Assembly (NCBI GenBank): GCA_037501455.1
Contig: CM074857.1
Span: forward strand, 105,805,501-105,869,500
Origin: Lantana camara
Taxonomy: Eukaryota > Streptophyta > Magnoliopsida > Lamiales > Verbenaceae
DNA length: 64,000 nucleotides
Reading direction: 5' to 3'
Part shown: positions 46,970 through 59,111 of the stretch, piece after piece
Position numbering within the stretch: position 1 is the stretch's first letter
How the letters are laid out: each line of letters begins with the position of its first letter
Translations under genes and position numbers: made by a program
The notes under the pieces: model-generated
The model's database searches: none
What the model was told of the DNA's origin: nothing
The model's input: only the letters and a program-made list of their open reading frames with translations

Positions 46970-48228
46970 CTATCAAGGAAAAGATAATCACTATTTATAA
47001 TCAGTGTGCAGCAACTACTAAGGTAATGAGAAAAATAGTGCTCAATTAATAACAATAATTTTGATAGGCAACAATTTTTTTGAAATATATTGAGAATGAT
47101 GATCATAGCACAAATGTAAGGCCATTATGAAGAACATAACAAGAATCTGTTCATTTATAGCAATTGTAATGCAGGTAAGTTAAGCGATCATCAGATCAGA
47201 TAAATTCCAAACATTGAGCAATGCACAACAGATCAGATAAGCAATTCCATTAATCTCTTTTGTTAGGAATATCTCATCAGATCAGATAAATTCCATTAAT
47301 CTATTTCATTATGCACATCACATCAGAGCAACCATTTCATGATCTTTGTATAACACCTTGAGGTTATGCACCTCAGGCTTGAAGAAACCTAAACACGTAA
47401 TCTGAAAATTAGCATTCTGATCACAACCACATAATCCGTACGAAATCAATTGAATAAATGATGGCAAATTACGAAATCAAAATCACAGGTTGCAAGAGAC
47501 TTGATAACGGGTGAAAGGCAAGTAGCTACAGGGCGATGTTCGCACAAAAAAACAAATAAAAAATAGTGTAGAGCAGATACATAAATCACACACAATCTCC
47601 CATTTAGCATTTTCGTTAGACAAATCAGACTCACACCACCCTGCGCAAATGGGAGCCCCAACCAACGACTTCAAACTACCAAGAAACCAAGAAAGATAAC
47701 GCGACAGAAAATCGGTATATTATTCGAAGATGGCACCGTGTTACCTGCTTCGATCAGCGATTACCCCTTACAGACGCACCCACGCCCGGATCCGGTAAAT
47801 CGTGCAACACCCATTAGAACCCCTGATGCAACTGTGTCTAACAAACGGTGAATTTCACAAAAAAAAAAAAACCCTAGAGCAGCATACCAAACGCTTGTTC
47901 ACTTTACTGGCCTCGTTGATGCAAGATTTCACCCAAATATACAAACCCTAAGCATTGCATAAGACTGAGAAGCTTGGAAGCGGGGCAAATAATGTAAAGG
48001 GAAGAAGTGTACAGTTCCAGAGCAACTTGTGTCCAACATTAACGACACTTAATATCGCCTAAAATGAGAGATGAGCAAGAAGACTTAATGCGTGAACAGT
48101 TCCGGGCTTCAACGGGCCGGATACTAAGTTGGCTTGGCCCATATCACTTAATATTACATACCAAACTGGAAATTAAAGCTTCTTGCTAATATCTACCGAG
48201 GTTAATATCGGTACCAAGCGCTTTCTTA

Positions 48229-49775
48229 CACAATTACATACCTCGTTCTTTGATATCCATGTTATATTATAATGTTTAGTCCCCCACGTCCTTTTTGTCT
48301 CTTCTATTTAATACTCTTTTAAACATTGCCCCCAGCAAAATTTTTGAAAATATTGAAAAATAAATAAATAAATGTAGTCTAATAATCACTTATGATAATC
48401 CCAAGTTTACATCACCAATAATCTGCCTCGAAACCAATTCAATTAATATTTAACCGTTGTGTGTGTGAACTGTGAAACAGTACCCCAACAATTATGAAAA
48501 TTTAATCACTTATTAAAACTTGTTACCTGTACCAATGATATCATTCACTATTCTCATTAATTTCACATATCAATTTATTAAATAAATTTTAAAAACCAAC
48601 TCCACAAGGGTGTGTTTGGTGTGGATGGATATAAATATTGGTTAAATATTATAATAAAGGTTCTTAAGTATAAATTAAATTAATTTAGGATGCTAATAAT
48701 TATCGTGGTTATAAATAATTTCACATTTAAATAGTGTGATTAAACTTCAAAGAAAAATGAGCATAGTGTAGTGGAGGCCTGGAGGGTGGAGGAAGAAATC
48801 TATATATTGGATTATGTTATGTTTAATATTATTCAATATATATATAGCAACTAACAATGCTATAGTTTATTTATTTATTTATTTATTTTTTTGGGTAAGG
48901 GCTATAGTTTATATTTCATTTATCGACAAATAATATGTTTGACTTGATTCATTTTGAAAATTTTGTTGTTGAGGGAAAGCTGTGAAACTATTATGAATTG
49001 AACACCACATTTTAAAATTTTTGATATGAGATATTTGATATATTCCTGTTACGTTAAGGATCACGGAATTTGAAACAAATTGATGCGTGAACTTAAAAAA
49101 AAACAGAATATTTTTTAAAAGTGACAAATCTATAATAGAGTATATTTTGATACCATGATAAAAATGTGCATTTTATATATACTATAAAATTTAGGTGGTT
49201 ATTAGAATTAAAACATTCCTCACACTCAAAGATCTTAATTAGACGACAAAAAGATATTTTTGTATTTATTACACGAGAAGTAATATCGATAAGAATTGGT
49301 TATGTAGCCGCCTAAAAGTAAGTTAGATGATCGATCCCAACCAATTAATCAATTATAATTTTGTATACAAATATAAATTCTTGCAAGATCCAACATAAAA
49401 ATAAAGAAAAAATTCATACTAAATTAAATAAAATGAAATGAAATAAATAAAGAGAAACTAAGGAGTAAATGCAAATTCAAAAATGAGAGAAAAATGGTGA
49501 GAAAAAAGGAAATTGAAAAAGAAAGTCCAAACTGACAAGAATGTGAGCAAATGACAGTGGATTGAGACCTCCTAAATCTTTTGACTCAAGAAAATCATCT
49601 TTACAGAGGAGGCAATAGTGCGGGTAGAAGCCATTGCACACACAACACACAGTTCTATATACATACATCTTTCCCTGTATGTATCTGTTGATGCTATGGA
49701 GTCGTAAATAAGTCCAACTTAGGCACGTAAATATAGGCAATCCCCAAACGGTTTTTAAGGATTGAGCTCCACCTC
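48229..49775. other. AT-rich intergenic DNA upstream of SINAT
   Basis: No gene recognised. It has A/T tracts and a (TTTA)n stretch near 48867-48888. The presumed SINAT leader begins near 49775, followed by a long noncoding stretch to 51462 that would be a 5' UTR intron with acceptor GTTGACAG. Confidence 0.5.
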
Positions 49776-51501
49776 AACCCCAAACTCTGCTACTGCGCTT
49801 TGTCCTGTTGAGAGCAATTGCGTGTTCTCAGAATCCAATTATTGATTTCTGCTACATGGGTTGATTACGATTTTCAAGCTTTATTCAGAGGTCTTGCTGT
49901 GGTATCCGTTTCTGGGTTTTGGCTTTTCTGGGTTAGTTTCTTACTGAGCTCTTCTTCCTGTTTAATGGTGCTTTTGAATTTTTGAAATTTTTTGAAAGTT
50001 TTCCGCTTTTTGTTGGAAGAGGGTACAAGAAAAATCTGATCTTGACTTTGTTTTAAGTTTTTCTTCTGTGGGTTTTCTGTTTTGCGATAGAGAGTGCGAG
50101 AATGGTGGGTGGGTTGTGTGTTTTATGTGGAAATTGAGTTTGCTTGTTTGAGTGATGGGAGAAGGAAAGGAAGTGGCGATCTTCTGTTCTTTTGAAATTT
50201 TCGAGGATCATGAGTTTTGGGTGTGAATTGATTTATCAGTTTCTGGGATTTTCGTAATTTTTGGTTCTTGTATGAACAATGTGAGATTATTTGTCAAAAA
50301 TGTGAATTGATGGTGGAAAAAGGGAAAGTTCAGATTTAGAATTTGATATTTGAATTCCAGATGTACTTTTTCTCATTTTCCTTTTTTTATTTTTTTTTTC
50401 CCTGCAGAGTTTTTAAGTATACTGATGTATTAAAATAGTTTAGGCTTCAATTCACATGTTCTTCCGATGATTTGCATTTCTTCTTCTTCTTCTTTTCTCT
50501 GAGTGTGTGTGTGGTTAATGTCCTTGATTTTGGTTCCTTATCTGAATGATTTCTACATTGATGCGACTGTGTTAACATGTGAATGATTATGACGTTATTT
50601 GTTTACTGGAAACTGTAATCCTTGCTTCATCTCATTGGCTTAAAACCACCATGCATTTGCCGTCTCGGGAAGTCTGGAATCTGGATCTTTTTTCTGAACT
50701 AACCGGTTTCTCTTTACATCGAGCGTGCCGTGTCTCTTTATTTGATCCTTTTATTGCAATTAGCTATCATGTTATGTGATTAAGGGAATTGTTCCTCCAC
50801 CATAGCTATCAGTTACAGAAAAAATAAGACTCAACTATTATATAGAACATGTTGGAGTTGTTTAAGGCTAGTATGATCTTATCATCAAGAATCATTTAAC
50901 AGTACGATGATCGAATTGCCACGTGTCTGTTAATCCTTTGACTGGATAAAAATAACTTTCTCCTAGATTATTTGCTTCTTTGTTGGTTCCTTGTCGGATG
51001 TCGAGTGGTATGATAGACTGTGCTAGTCTTTAGTTTATGCTCTCTTGGAACAGTACGCATGTAATCCATGCACGTTCGGTTTCCAACTTACCATGCATAA
51101 TTTCTTTGTGCCGAAATCTGTTAAACATTTGGAATTCTCAATTAAAAATGTGTTCCACTTCATAAATTATAAACTTTATACATTGACAACCATTCTATAT
51201 CTAGTATTTCTTCATATTTCAAGATGAACAGATGGTCAGTTTCACTAAACAAGAAAAATGATAAATGCAGTTTGCATTAGTATTTGGTAGTTGTTACATA
51301 TAACAAGAATTTCGTTGGCACTCATACTTCCAGCCTCACTACAAAAGCTTTAGACCCCACAAATATTTTTAGATATTATTACCATACTTTAACTCAGTTT
51401 ATCTGCAATTAAGCCGATATTTTTGTTAATCAACTCCTCACATATACTGTGTTGACAGGAATTTGACCAGCGGTGATTTTGGTATAAAGGAAAAACAAAA
51501 C

Positions 51502-53238
51502 ATGACACCTGGAGGTAGCACCAGTGAGAGCACAATTGATTCAGGCAGCGCAGATTACGGAATTGCCCTTGAGAGTCTTGAATACAGAGCCTCTCCTCTT
51601 AGGAAGTTTTCGACTCCAAATGGTGCTAAACGTGCTGTGGGGCCCAATACTGCTGTGCATGAACTACTTGAGTGCCCTGTCTGTATGAATGTGATGTACC
51701 CTCCAATTCACCAGGTATACGTCTATATTTGTATACTCAGCACTGATGCAATATTTGAGTTTGGCTTTCATGGGTTTCTGATATGTGGCTGAACAGTCAA
51801 TACTTAATAACATCACTGCTGGAGACGACCTTAACCCAGGGGAAGAGTTGAAGTTTAATAAAATATAAAAAATAATTTTATCATTTTGTTTTGGAAAGGG
51901 GATTTAACTTTGGTAAATACACGTAACATATAGTCAGAGTTGTAATTGTTTATATAAAAGTTAAGTTGAATTGGATTCCTTTTTGCTTTAGTGGTGCTAA
52001 AATATAGCACGTGCTGGTGGTTTTGATACCCTATTGGATTTGAAGTGGTTCTATAATTTTTTAGCTTGAGAGAGTAAATGTGGAGTTTGTGAAGATTGTT
52101 CTTCTCGTACACGTGGCAAAATAAGTATGATATCCTAGGGATGTTACGGTAACATCCATGATGACTTTGTTTTGTAGTATTTACTAAATACACTTGACTT
52201 GGAACTAGGTGTTGGCTTCGTCCAGTGGGAGCATAAGCAGTGACAACACTGCTGAAATTACTATATGTTCTTCTAGTTGATTTTTAACCATTTATTATGT
52301 TTTATAACATATAAAACTGTGAAATTCCACCCCCCCCCCCCCCCCCCCCTTTCTAACTAAAATTCAATCTTGCCCCACGTTGTACAAAACTCTAGCTCTG
52401 TCCCTGAACATAGGAGCATCATTAATATTTAAGAAATATGACCTAGTTAATAATTTAAAGGAAGAAAGCATTCTTTCTGTAAATACCCTGCATTTTACAC
52501 CAGCGTTTGAGCCAATAAACATATCATTTTGCCAAAATTATAAGTTTTAAGAAGGAAGAAGATCGAAACCCTCCTCCAGCTCCGTGTCCATGGACTGATT
52601 GTACGCAAAACCATTCCTTGAGGTGGTTGAAATATATGCCAGTTGAGCTATGCTAATCAAGTAAATTTCCAATATAAGAAAAATGTTCCCATGAACTGCT
52701 CATAATGGACCGAGTCTCATTCCTGCATGCATACAATTTCCGTGGTGTTAATGTGCCAACCCATTTAGAGATAATATCTTTCTGTTTGCAGTATCATTAC
52801 ATTTGCTCAATTTAGATGGACTTTGTTAAGAATATTTTTACCATTTTAGTGTCCAAACGGCCATACGCTGTGCTCAAAGTGCCAGACAAAGGTGCGTTGT
52901 TGCCCAATTTGTCGTCATGAGCTTGGGAACATCAGGTGTTTGGCATTGGAGCGGGTTGCAGAATCTCTTGAGTTGCCATGTAGATACCAGGTTTTAGGAT
53001 GTCAAGATATTTTCCCTTATCATGGAAGACTTAGGCACGAACAGAATTGCAGGTTTCGTCCCTACAATTGTCCTTATGCTGGAGCTGAGTGTCCCATAAC
53101 TGGTGATATCCCGTTTCTGGTGGCGCATCTCAAGAGTGACCACAAGGTTGATATGCATGATGGCTGCACTTTTAACCATAGATATGTGAAGTCCAATCCT
53201 CAAGATGTTGAGAACGCAACGTGGATGCTGACTGTAAG

Positions 53239-53274
<36 letters not shown>

Positions 53275-53970
53275 TATTATATGCACGTATACACGTTGCT
53301 TCTACTTTTCATATCAAGAATTTGGCCAAAAACAAAATCACATCACTTATAACCCATTTCTCTACATTTCTGTTAAGTATATTATGTAATTTTGAATTAC
53401 ATTGAATTTACGTTGAGGTTCATAGCTACTGTATGTCAATTCCAACCTGCTTTATAATTATGGTGTTTAGCCTCAGAAATGAACCAACAATCCATATTTT
53501 ATCATATTTTATGTCTAGATCTCTTTTTTTTTCAAAAATGTGGTAGAATATGAATCTTTTGGTACATGAGGGGGACCCAGCTCCAGTGCATGCAATAATC
53601 TCCCGTCTTACAACCTATACCCATTCTCATGCAGGTTTTCAACTGTTATGGCCACCAATTCTGCTTGCACTTCGAGGCCTTCAATCTCGGAATGGCCCCT
53701 GTCTACATGGCGTTCATACGTTTCATGGGGGACGACCACGATGCCAGAAAGTTCACTTATAGCTTAGAAGTTGGCGGTAGTGGAAGGAAGATGACATGGC
53801 AAGGAGTTCCTAGGAGCATCCGCGATAGTCATACCAAAGTGCGCGATAGTATGGACGGGCTTATTATTCAGAGGAGCATGGCGCTTTTTTTCTCAGGAGG
53901 GAACAAGCAAGAGCTGAAGCTAAAAGTTGCTGGACGCATATGGAAGGAACAAGGGGTAGGGACAAATTAA
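51502..53970 (+). CDS. SINAT: SINAT-type RING E3 ubiquitin ligase
   Basis: Exons 51502-51714, 52850-53233 and 53635-53970 give 310 residues, the normal SINAT length, with GT-AG junctions. The ATG at 51502 is the first in frame after the leader acceptor; the frame's upstream extension to 51463 starts with TTG and lies just after that acceptor. A Ser/Gly-rich N-terminus is followed by the RING (ECPVCMNVMYPPIHQ, then CPNGHTLCSKC and CCPICRHELG, residues about 57-95), SIAH-type zinc fingers (CRYQVLGCQDIFPYHGRLRH; CPYAGAECPITGD; LKSDHKVDMH), and the substrate-binding TRAF-like domain (NATWMLTVFNCYGHQFCLHF; VYMAFIRFMGD; GRIWKEQG). The family ubiquitinates targets in auxin, brassinosteroid, light and autophagy pathways. 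A poly-C run, a (TC)n(AC)n tract and hairpin repeats surround its introns and 3' flank. Confidence 0.96.
52329..52349. repeat. Poly-C run in SINAT intron 1
   Basis: About 20 consecutive C residues, near a tail resembling the dispersed plant repeat CTAGCTCTGTCCCTGAAC. Confidence 0.85.
53238..53275. repeat. (TC)n(AC)n microsatellite at SINAT intron 2 donor
   Basis: The tract starts four bases after the GT donor at 53234 and consists of CT repeats followed by AC repeats. Confidence 0.9.
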
Positions 53971-54573
53971 GTGAAAACCGATTTGTTTCTCTTGCTGCGC
54001 CCCTTTTTGTGCCCCCTCATGGGCGGTCTCGCATAACATGTAAGTGAGAAACTTGTGGTGGTTGATTTTTGTTGAGGTTTTACTTATTTATCTGTAAATG
54101 AATTGTATAATGAGACAGGGGCCGATTCTTAACCTGTTTTAGCTCAGGAAATGCTGATTAACCTTGAAAAACATTCGTCTGTGTAATTGGTTTGTTCGGT
54201 GTATTTACTCGCGGTTGTGGTGCCCGGTAATGTGGTTTGTTCTGTCCCTAGCAGCTCAAATATTTCTTTCGCCCCTCGTGGCTCGAAAATTTCTCGCATG
54301 GGTCCGGAAAATTCGTTACATGGATTTGGTAGTTTGGATCTTGTCATTGTGCAGATTCATTATATGCTTGTGTGGTGTATTGTTGGCTGTCTTTGGTGAG
54401 AATGCTGTGTTATTTGCTTGTAGTTTTACGCGACGAGTTAGTCCACAGCCAGTTTTACACGATCTGTTTAATGCTTTAGGCTATGACGTGCGGAGTTTTT
54501 GCAAAATTATCTCATCTTATTGCGTTGGTGTCAAATATTCGTGTCAAAAACTTGTGTGGTAAATTCAAGGAAA

Positions 54574-54671
54574 AATCTCGTCGTTACATTGGCAAATGAC
54601 ATCATGTATTGTAGCGTCCGTATCCAATTACTCTTGGATCATATGTCATTTGCCAATGTAACGACGAGATT
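54574..54671. repeat. Perfect 29-bp inverted repeat (hairpin) behind SINAT
   Basis: 54574-54602 and 54643-54671 are exact reverse complements, separated by 40 bp. The loop has its own small stem (ATCCAA with TTGGAT). The arms contain GTCGTTACATTGGCAAATGA. It lies 604 bp after the SINAT stop and just before repeats of a common plant type. It could be a foldback remnant, a young inverted duplication or a small-RNA hairpin; the sequence alone does not decide. Confidence 0.9.
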
Positions 54672-54683
54672 ATTAGTCGATGT

Positions 54684-55150
54684 GAAAGTTTATGTTCGAC
54701 CTAATTTATCTCAAAAGTTAATTGATAGGAGGGGAACTAGCGCATTGTTTGATTCTTTTTCCAATATGGAATGTTAACATACATCCCGCACGTCCAAATC
54801 CGAACAATCGAGAGTTTAACTTGGAGCGTAAAGCTCAATTCAATTCAATTCATTTTCAATCAACTGGAGATTCAATTCAATTTAATTCATTTTCAATTAA
54901 CACGATGCAACCTGTTCTAATTCCAGTGAAAGTTTATGTTTGGTCTAACTCACCTCAAAAGCAAGGTGAGGGTTATCTTGCATTTATTATTATTTTTTTT
55001 TTTATTTTTTTTTTTTATGTTAACACACACTTCGTACACTAAGGCCCGAACAATCGGGGGGTCTAACCTAAAACGTGAAACTCAATTCAATTCAATGGGA
55101 TCATGTGAAAGTTTATACTCCGCTTAACTCACCTTAAAAGCGAGATGAGA
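54684..55150. repeat. Three degenerate tandem units downstream of SINAT
   Basis: GTGAAAGTTTAT followed by a CTAA..CACCTCAAAAG-like block recurs at about 54681, 54928 and 55108. CCGAACAATCG..GTCTAAC and CTCAATTCAATTCAAT blocks lie between them. The wording is like a dispersed noncoding repeat common in eudicots, in which such blocks surround CCAATGTGGGA-type motifs. The copies are diverged and contain poly-T tracts. Confidence 0.65.
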
Positions 55151-57249
55151 GTTGTATTACATTTATTAATTAGCATATGGTTTTTTTTTTTTTTTTTTTT
55201 TCTAACGTGGGATATTAACTTTAATTTTTTAGCAAGTGCATTTCCATGATATTTTAAGTTTGATTATCACTTCGTAGTCACATTGTTTTATTTTTTTGTC
55301 TTCTTTTAATTATCCAAGTCATATTCAATTTCGATTTGTTGATACTTTCTATATTTAACAGTTAACACCTTGCCCGTTGTAATTGAAGGAAATAAAATAA
55401 TTTACATATATAGAGGATTGCATTCGTAGAGGTACGAGGAAATAAAATTATTTACATACATAGAATATTGTTCGAAATAGCTTACTAATTTTATCGTTTC
55501 ATTATAATAAAACGTGCACCTTCCATGATAGTTTATTAATAGTGATAAACTAGTAATCCACACACACTCTATGAGTGTACAAATTATAAAATTATTATCG
55601 TTTATTTATTTTATTATTATTTTTAATATAATTAAAATTTTAAAAGATTATACAAAAAAGAAATCAGAAAAATATGAAAAAAAGAATAAAGATATATAAT
55701 AAAAAAAATGGAATAAGGTGAGAGAAAAAAGAAGAAGTACTTAAGAGACAAATACACAATAACAAGTTGAGAATGATTAAAAAAAATAGAAAAAAAAAAT
55801 AATTTTAGAATCCAATAGACCAAAATAGTGACCGTAAGGGTCTTTCACTTCATATAATAGTATAGATTACTATATATATATATATATATATATTTGTGAA
55901 TGACAAGAGTAAGATAACTTACTCCGTAAATTTAGATTCGAAAATTCGATATTCATTTGCATCCAAATTTGTTTAAAGAGTATATTATTTATATTCGTTT
56001 GAAAATAATATTATTTGTATTCGATTATAGATATTTAAATTATAACCGAATTAGAACATTATAATAAGAGATTCTATTCGTTTAACATTCAATCCGCTTA
56101 AACATTCGTTGAATATATTTAGGATCAATTACATTTTGGCCCAATTTAGATGAGATAATTACCAATGGTACTCCATGTTTAGATATAATTACAATTATAT
56201 CCTACTTAAAAAAATTTAGTTGCATATAACCCATGAACGAGAATGTTGAATCTTTTTTTTTTAATTATTTTATATACTATTTAACTGGATTCTAATGGGA
56301 TGATAAGTGAAGTTCTCTCCAATAAATTTTTTTTAGTAAGTAGATTTCTAACCCTTTTAAATGCACATTTGTTAATTTTTTTCAAATTTTATGAGACCTT
56401 GGAGAATCCTGTTTATAATCTGATTTGTCGAAAAATCTAAGTGAGAATCCCTACTTTTTCAAAATTAATACAGTGATTTGTGTACAAGATATCTGAAAAA
56501 TGTAAATGGTTTGCCCCAAATCTCAAGATCTATGAGAATCCTCCATCATTGAGAATTCTGAATCCAATCCATATTTGTACATTTGTGAATCCTGCCTTCC
56601 CAAATTTTATAATATGGTTTGTGGATGAGATCTCTTTCACAATTCTGGATCCACATTTATTTTTCCTAAATCTCTGAATTTTTTAATCCACATTTTTTAT
56701 AATCTGATTTGTTGCGATCTTTGAGAAAGTCTTGTTTTTCCCGAATTTATAATGTAATTTGTGAACGAGATATCTGAGAATTCTGCTTACTCCAAATACC
56801 ACACCCTTAAAGGCCAAAAATAATTGAATTCTTATGCAAGAGACTGGAACTTTAAAGAATCAAGACAAATAGAACTCCCAGCATAAAAGGCAAATATGTT
56901 TTTTTTTAAAATTTGTCGGAATAAAAGACAAATAATTTATCAATATATACAAATCGTTCCAAGACAAATAATTTATTGTTATATGCAAGTCGATTTTTCA
57001 ATGGCCAATGTTGTGAGTAATTGATATTAGTAATTTTACACAATTCATACGTGTGCAAAGAAAATAAAATATATATTATTATTTAAGTAAAATAAATTAT
57101 ATTGTTCATTTTAATTTAAATATAATAATTATATATTAATAAAAAATAATTAAAATATGAAAAAAAAATATATAAAAAATATAAAAAGGGAATAAAAGTG
57201 AGATGACACAAAAATTAATAAAAAATGAAGTTAATGAATAAATAAATTA
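55151..57249. other. AT-rich intergenic DNA
   Basis: No gene. A (TA)n tract lies at about 55868-55892 and poly-T near 55180-55201. Between 56460 and 56800 phrases such as GATATCTGAGAATTC and ATAATCTGATTTGT recur irregularly, pointing to old local duplication. The open frames here are low-complexity. Confidence 0.5.
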
Positions 57250-57261
57250 TTGAGACACGAA

Positions 57262-57645
57262 ATGTAACTCTGTAGATCCGTTGGTAGCTGAAGCTCAAGC
57301 AGCTCTTTCGGCGGCCAGACTTGCTTGGGACTTTGGATGGCGCAAAGTTATTTTGGAAGGGGACAATTTGCAAGTAATAAACCAGCTTTTGGGTGACGAA
57401 GAAGAGCTTTCAAGTGTTGCCAATATCCTCGCCGATGTGAAGGCTACTTGTTCTTCTTTCGCTAGTGTTCGTTCCTCTCATATTAAGCGTGGTGCTAATA
57501 TGGTTGCTCATAAGTTAACTCGTAATGCGGCTTCGGTTTGCGTTGGATCTTTGAACATTCCTCCTTTTGCTTCGGATATTGTTAGTTTTGAGTTGATGTA
57601 GTTGGTGGCCTCTTTGTCCGGTTGTTAAAATAAAAATAAAAAATG
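57262..57645 (+). mobile_element. 5'-truncated LINE, RNase H domain only
   Basis: The frame to 57601 encodes VAEAQAALSAARLAWDFGW, ILEGDNLQVINQL and HIKRGANMVAHKLTRNA, the RVT_3-type RNase H found at the end of plant LINE ORF2. The first catalytic Asp is lost with the 5' truncation; the E of AEAQ and the D of EGDN remain. A short 3' UTR ends in an A-rich tail. The exact 12-bp TSD TTGAGACACGAA lies at 57250-57261 and 57646-57657. Truncation, tail and TSD together mark target-primed retrotransposition. Confidence 0.92.
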
Positions 57646-57657
57646 TTGAGACACGAA

Positions 57658-58264
57658 GGGAGTGTTTGCGTACTCTAAAAATAAACATTTATGAGATAAA
57701 ATACTTATTTTCAGCAGATAGAGTGTTTGGAAAACCAACTTTTCCTGTCAAAAATCGAAATCCAGAAGTAGCAAAGGACATGCTTTTGTGTTTTGCTTTT
57801 CTTTAAACGTTTTTTTGGATTTATTTAAAATTTTATTTTGACAATAATGTCCTTATTAAAACATTAACATTGTTAAATTAAACTTTTACATACAAAATAT
57901 AACACTTAAAGGTTTATATACGTTCATTACACCTTTTCCTTTTATATTCATTGTATCTTTTGTTTTTTTCCTCCAATCAAAATCTCGTAATCTAAAAAAA
58001 ACTCATGACTAAAATTTTGCAATTACCATGTATATCTTTTCTCTATTCTTAATCTTTATAAATTTATAAATAAAATTATATATAGAATAATTTTATGTTT
58101 GATTAATTATAAATAAACTTGCATAAAATTATAATAACTTTTATATTAATATAACAGCAATATAAAATTATAATGCTCAAAAGTGTTTCGAAATATTTTA
58201 GGGTAAATTAGTAATTTCATAAAAACTAAAAGTGATTATCAACTTTTCTCTGGAAATCTGGAAA
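57658..58264. other. AT-rich spacer
   Basis: No gene. GGGAGTGTTTGCGTACTC at the left could be a transposon terminus, but no partner end was found. Confidence 0.4.
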
Positions 58265-58685
58265 GCACGGATATGCCTAAAAATGTGTCCGTGCAGTGTC
58301 TGACACGGACACGCCTTGGACACGGCTGAAAGGTGTCCGAAATTTTAAAAAAGAAAAAAAAAAAGGACACGGTGTCGGACACGGCGAGGTGAAGTGTCCG
58401 ACACGGCTAGAACACGACTGGACAAATTTTATAATTATATAAAGTTTTTTATGCACTTTTTTAATATTTTTAGAATTTTTTGGGGAGAAAACTGAAATAA
58501 CAAAACTTATTCTAGTTTTTAATTATACATACTTTTTAAAAAAAATTATATTACGTAGATGATACTTATAAAATAATTTTATTTTTATTTATATATAAAA
58601 TATATATATTTATATAAAACATAGTTGTGTCGGAGCCGTGTCGTGTCCTAAAATTTTTAAAAAGTCCGCGTCGCCGTGTCCGTGC
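58265..58685. mobile_element. Probable nonautonomous DNA transposon with GTGTCCG subterminal repeats
   Basis: The left end has GCACGGATATGCC and many GTGTCCGACACGG-type palindromic repeats (58281-58420); the right end has GTGTCGG, CGTGTCC and CCGTGTCCGTGC (58627-58685). The terminal GCACGGA and TCCGTGC are inverted. The middle is AT-rich and noncoding. The style is that of hAT nonautonomous elements, but no 8-bp TSD was identified. Confidence 0.5.
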
Positions 58686-58736
58686 AACATAACCGGAAAT
58701 ACTCCATGTCCGTGCAACATAGCCGGAAATACTCCA
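58677..58736. repeat. 30-bp tandem duplication
   Basis: Two 30-bp units, starting at 58677 and 58707, differ at one base (ATAACCGG against ATAGCCGG). They overlap the right edge of the GTGTCCG element. Confidence 0.88.
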
Positions 58737-58991
58737 TTGATTATTTTACTGTTTATCACATTTTTTTTTTTCTTTCCCAAATACTCACTGCTTTTACTAT
58801 TGCAATTTTTTACAGCTTTCACTTCTTCTTTAACTTCAACTTATTCAGTAGAATTTGCAAACACCCCCGAAAATTAAAAACCAAATTCAAAAGTTTTTTT
58901 TTTTTTTTTCCTAACCAAATTCAAAAGATCATATTTATTTCTATTACTTAATATAATAGTATTATCTCTAACCCCTTATTAAACTTAACAT

Positions 58992-59077
58992 TTTTTTTTT
59001 AATAATACACGTACATTCGAACCTGAGGCATTAACCTAAAGAATGAATTCAATAACTACTTAAATCAACCCGGTCTA
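58992..59077 (-). mobile_element. Degenerate tRNA-derived SINE
   Basis: On the minus strand it shows a diverged head (ACCGGGTTGATTTAAGTAG), box B GGTTCGAATGT and an A-rich tail. The flanks CCCTTATTAAACTTAACAT (58973-58991) and CCCTTATTAAATTTAACAT (59078-59096) are a 19-bp TSD with one mismatch. It is older than the copies at 10713 and 39619 and probably belongs to the same family. Confidence 0.75.
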
Positions 59078-59111
59078 CCCTTATTAAATTTAACATTAAT
59101 CATCTTTTGAC

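Larger units (their letters stand above)
45432..48225. mobile_element. PIF/Harbinger-like element carrying host gene fragments
   Basis: The left end GAGAGCGTTTGGTAC and right end GTACCAAGCGCTTTC are inverted with two mismatches in 15. TTA lies directly outside each end (45429-45431 and 48226-48228), the 3-bp TSD of Harbinger elements. Further inverted subterminal blocks support it: GTAGATATTA near 45534 against TAATATCTAC near 48188, and TTTGGTATGT near 45577 against ACATACCAAA near 48156. No Harbinger transposase or Myb-like gene was recognised. The cargo is a minus-strand alpha-tubulin piece and a TPR-gene piece. It therefore looks like a nonautonomous gene-capturing (Pack-type) element. 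Confidence 0.72.

Noticed and set aside
47446..47674. Minus-strand frames in the Harbinger-like element
   Set aside because: No recognisable domain and no splice context; may be captured noncoding DNA.
51463..51501. Earlier SINAT start at 51463
   Set aside because: The codon is TTG and lies just after a leader splice acceptor; the first in-frame ATG is 51502.
52893..53389. SINAT exon 2 continuing through 53389
   Set aside because: The frame after 53233 runs into the intron microsatellite; the GT donor at 53234 restores the family sequence in exon 3.
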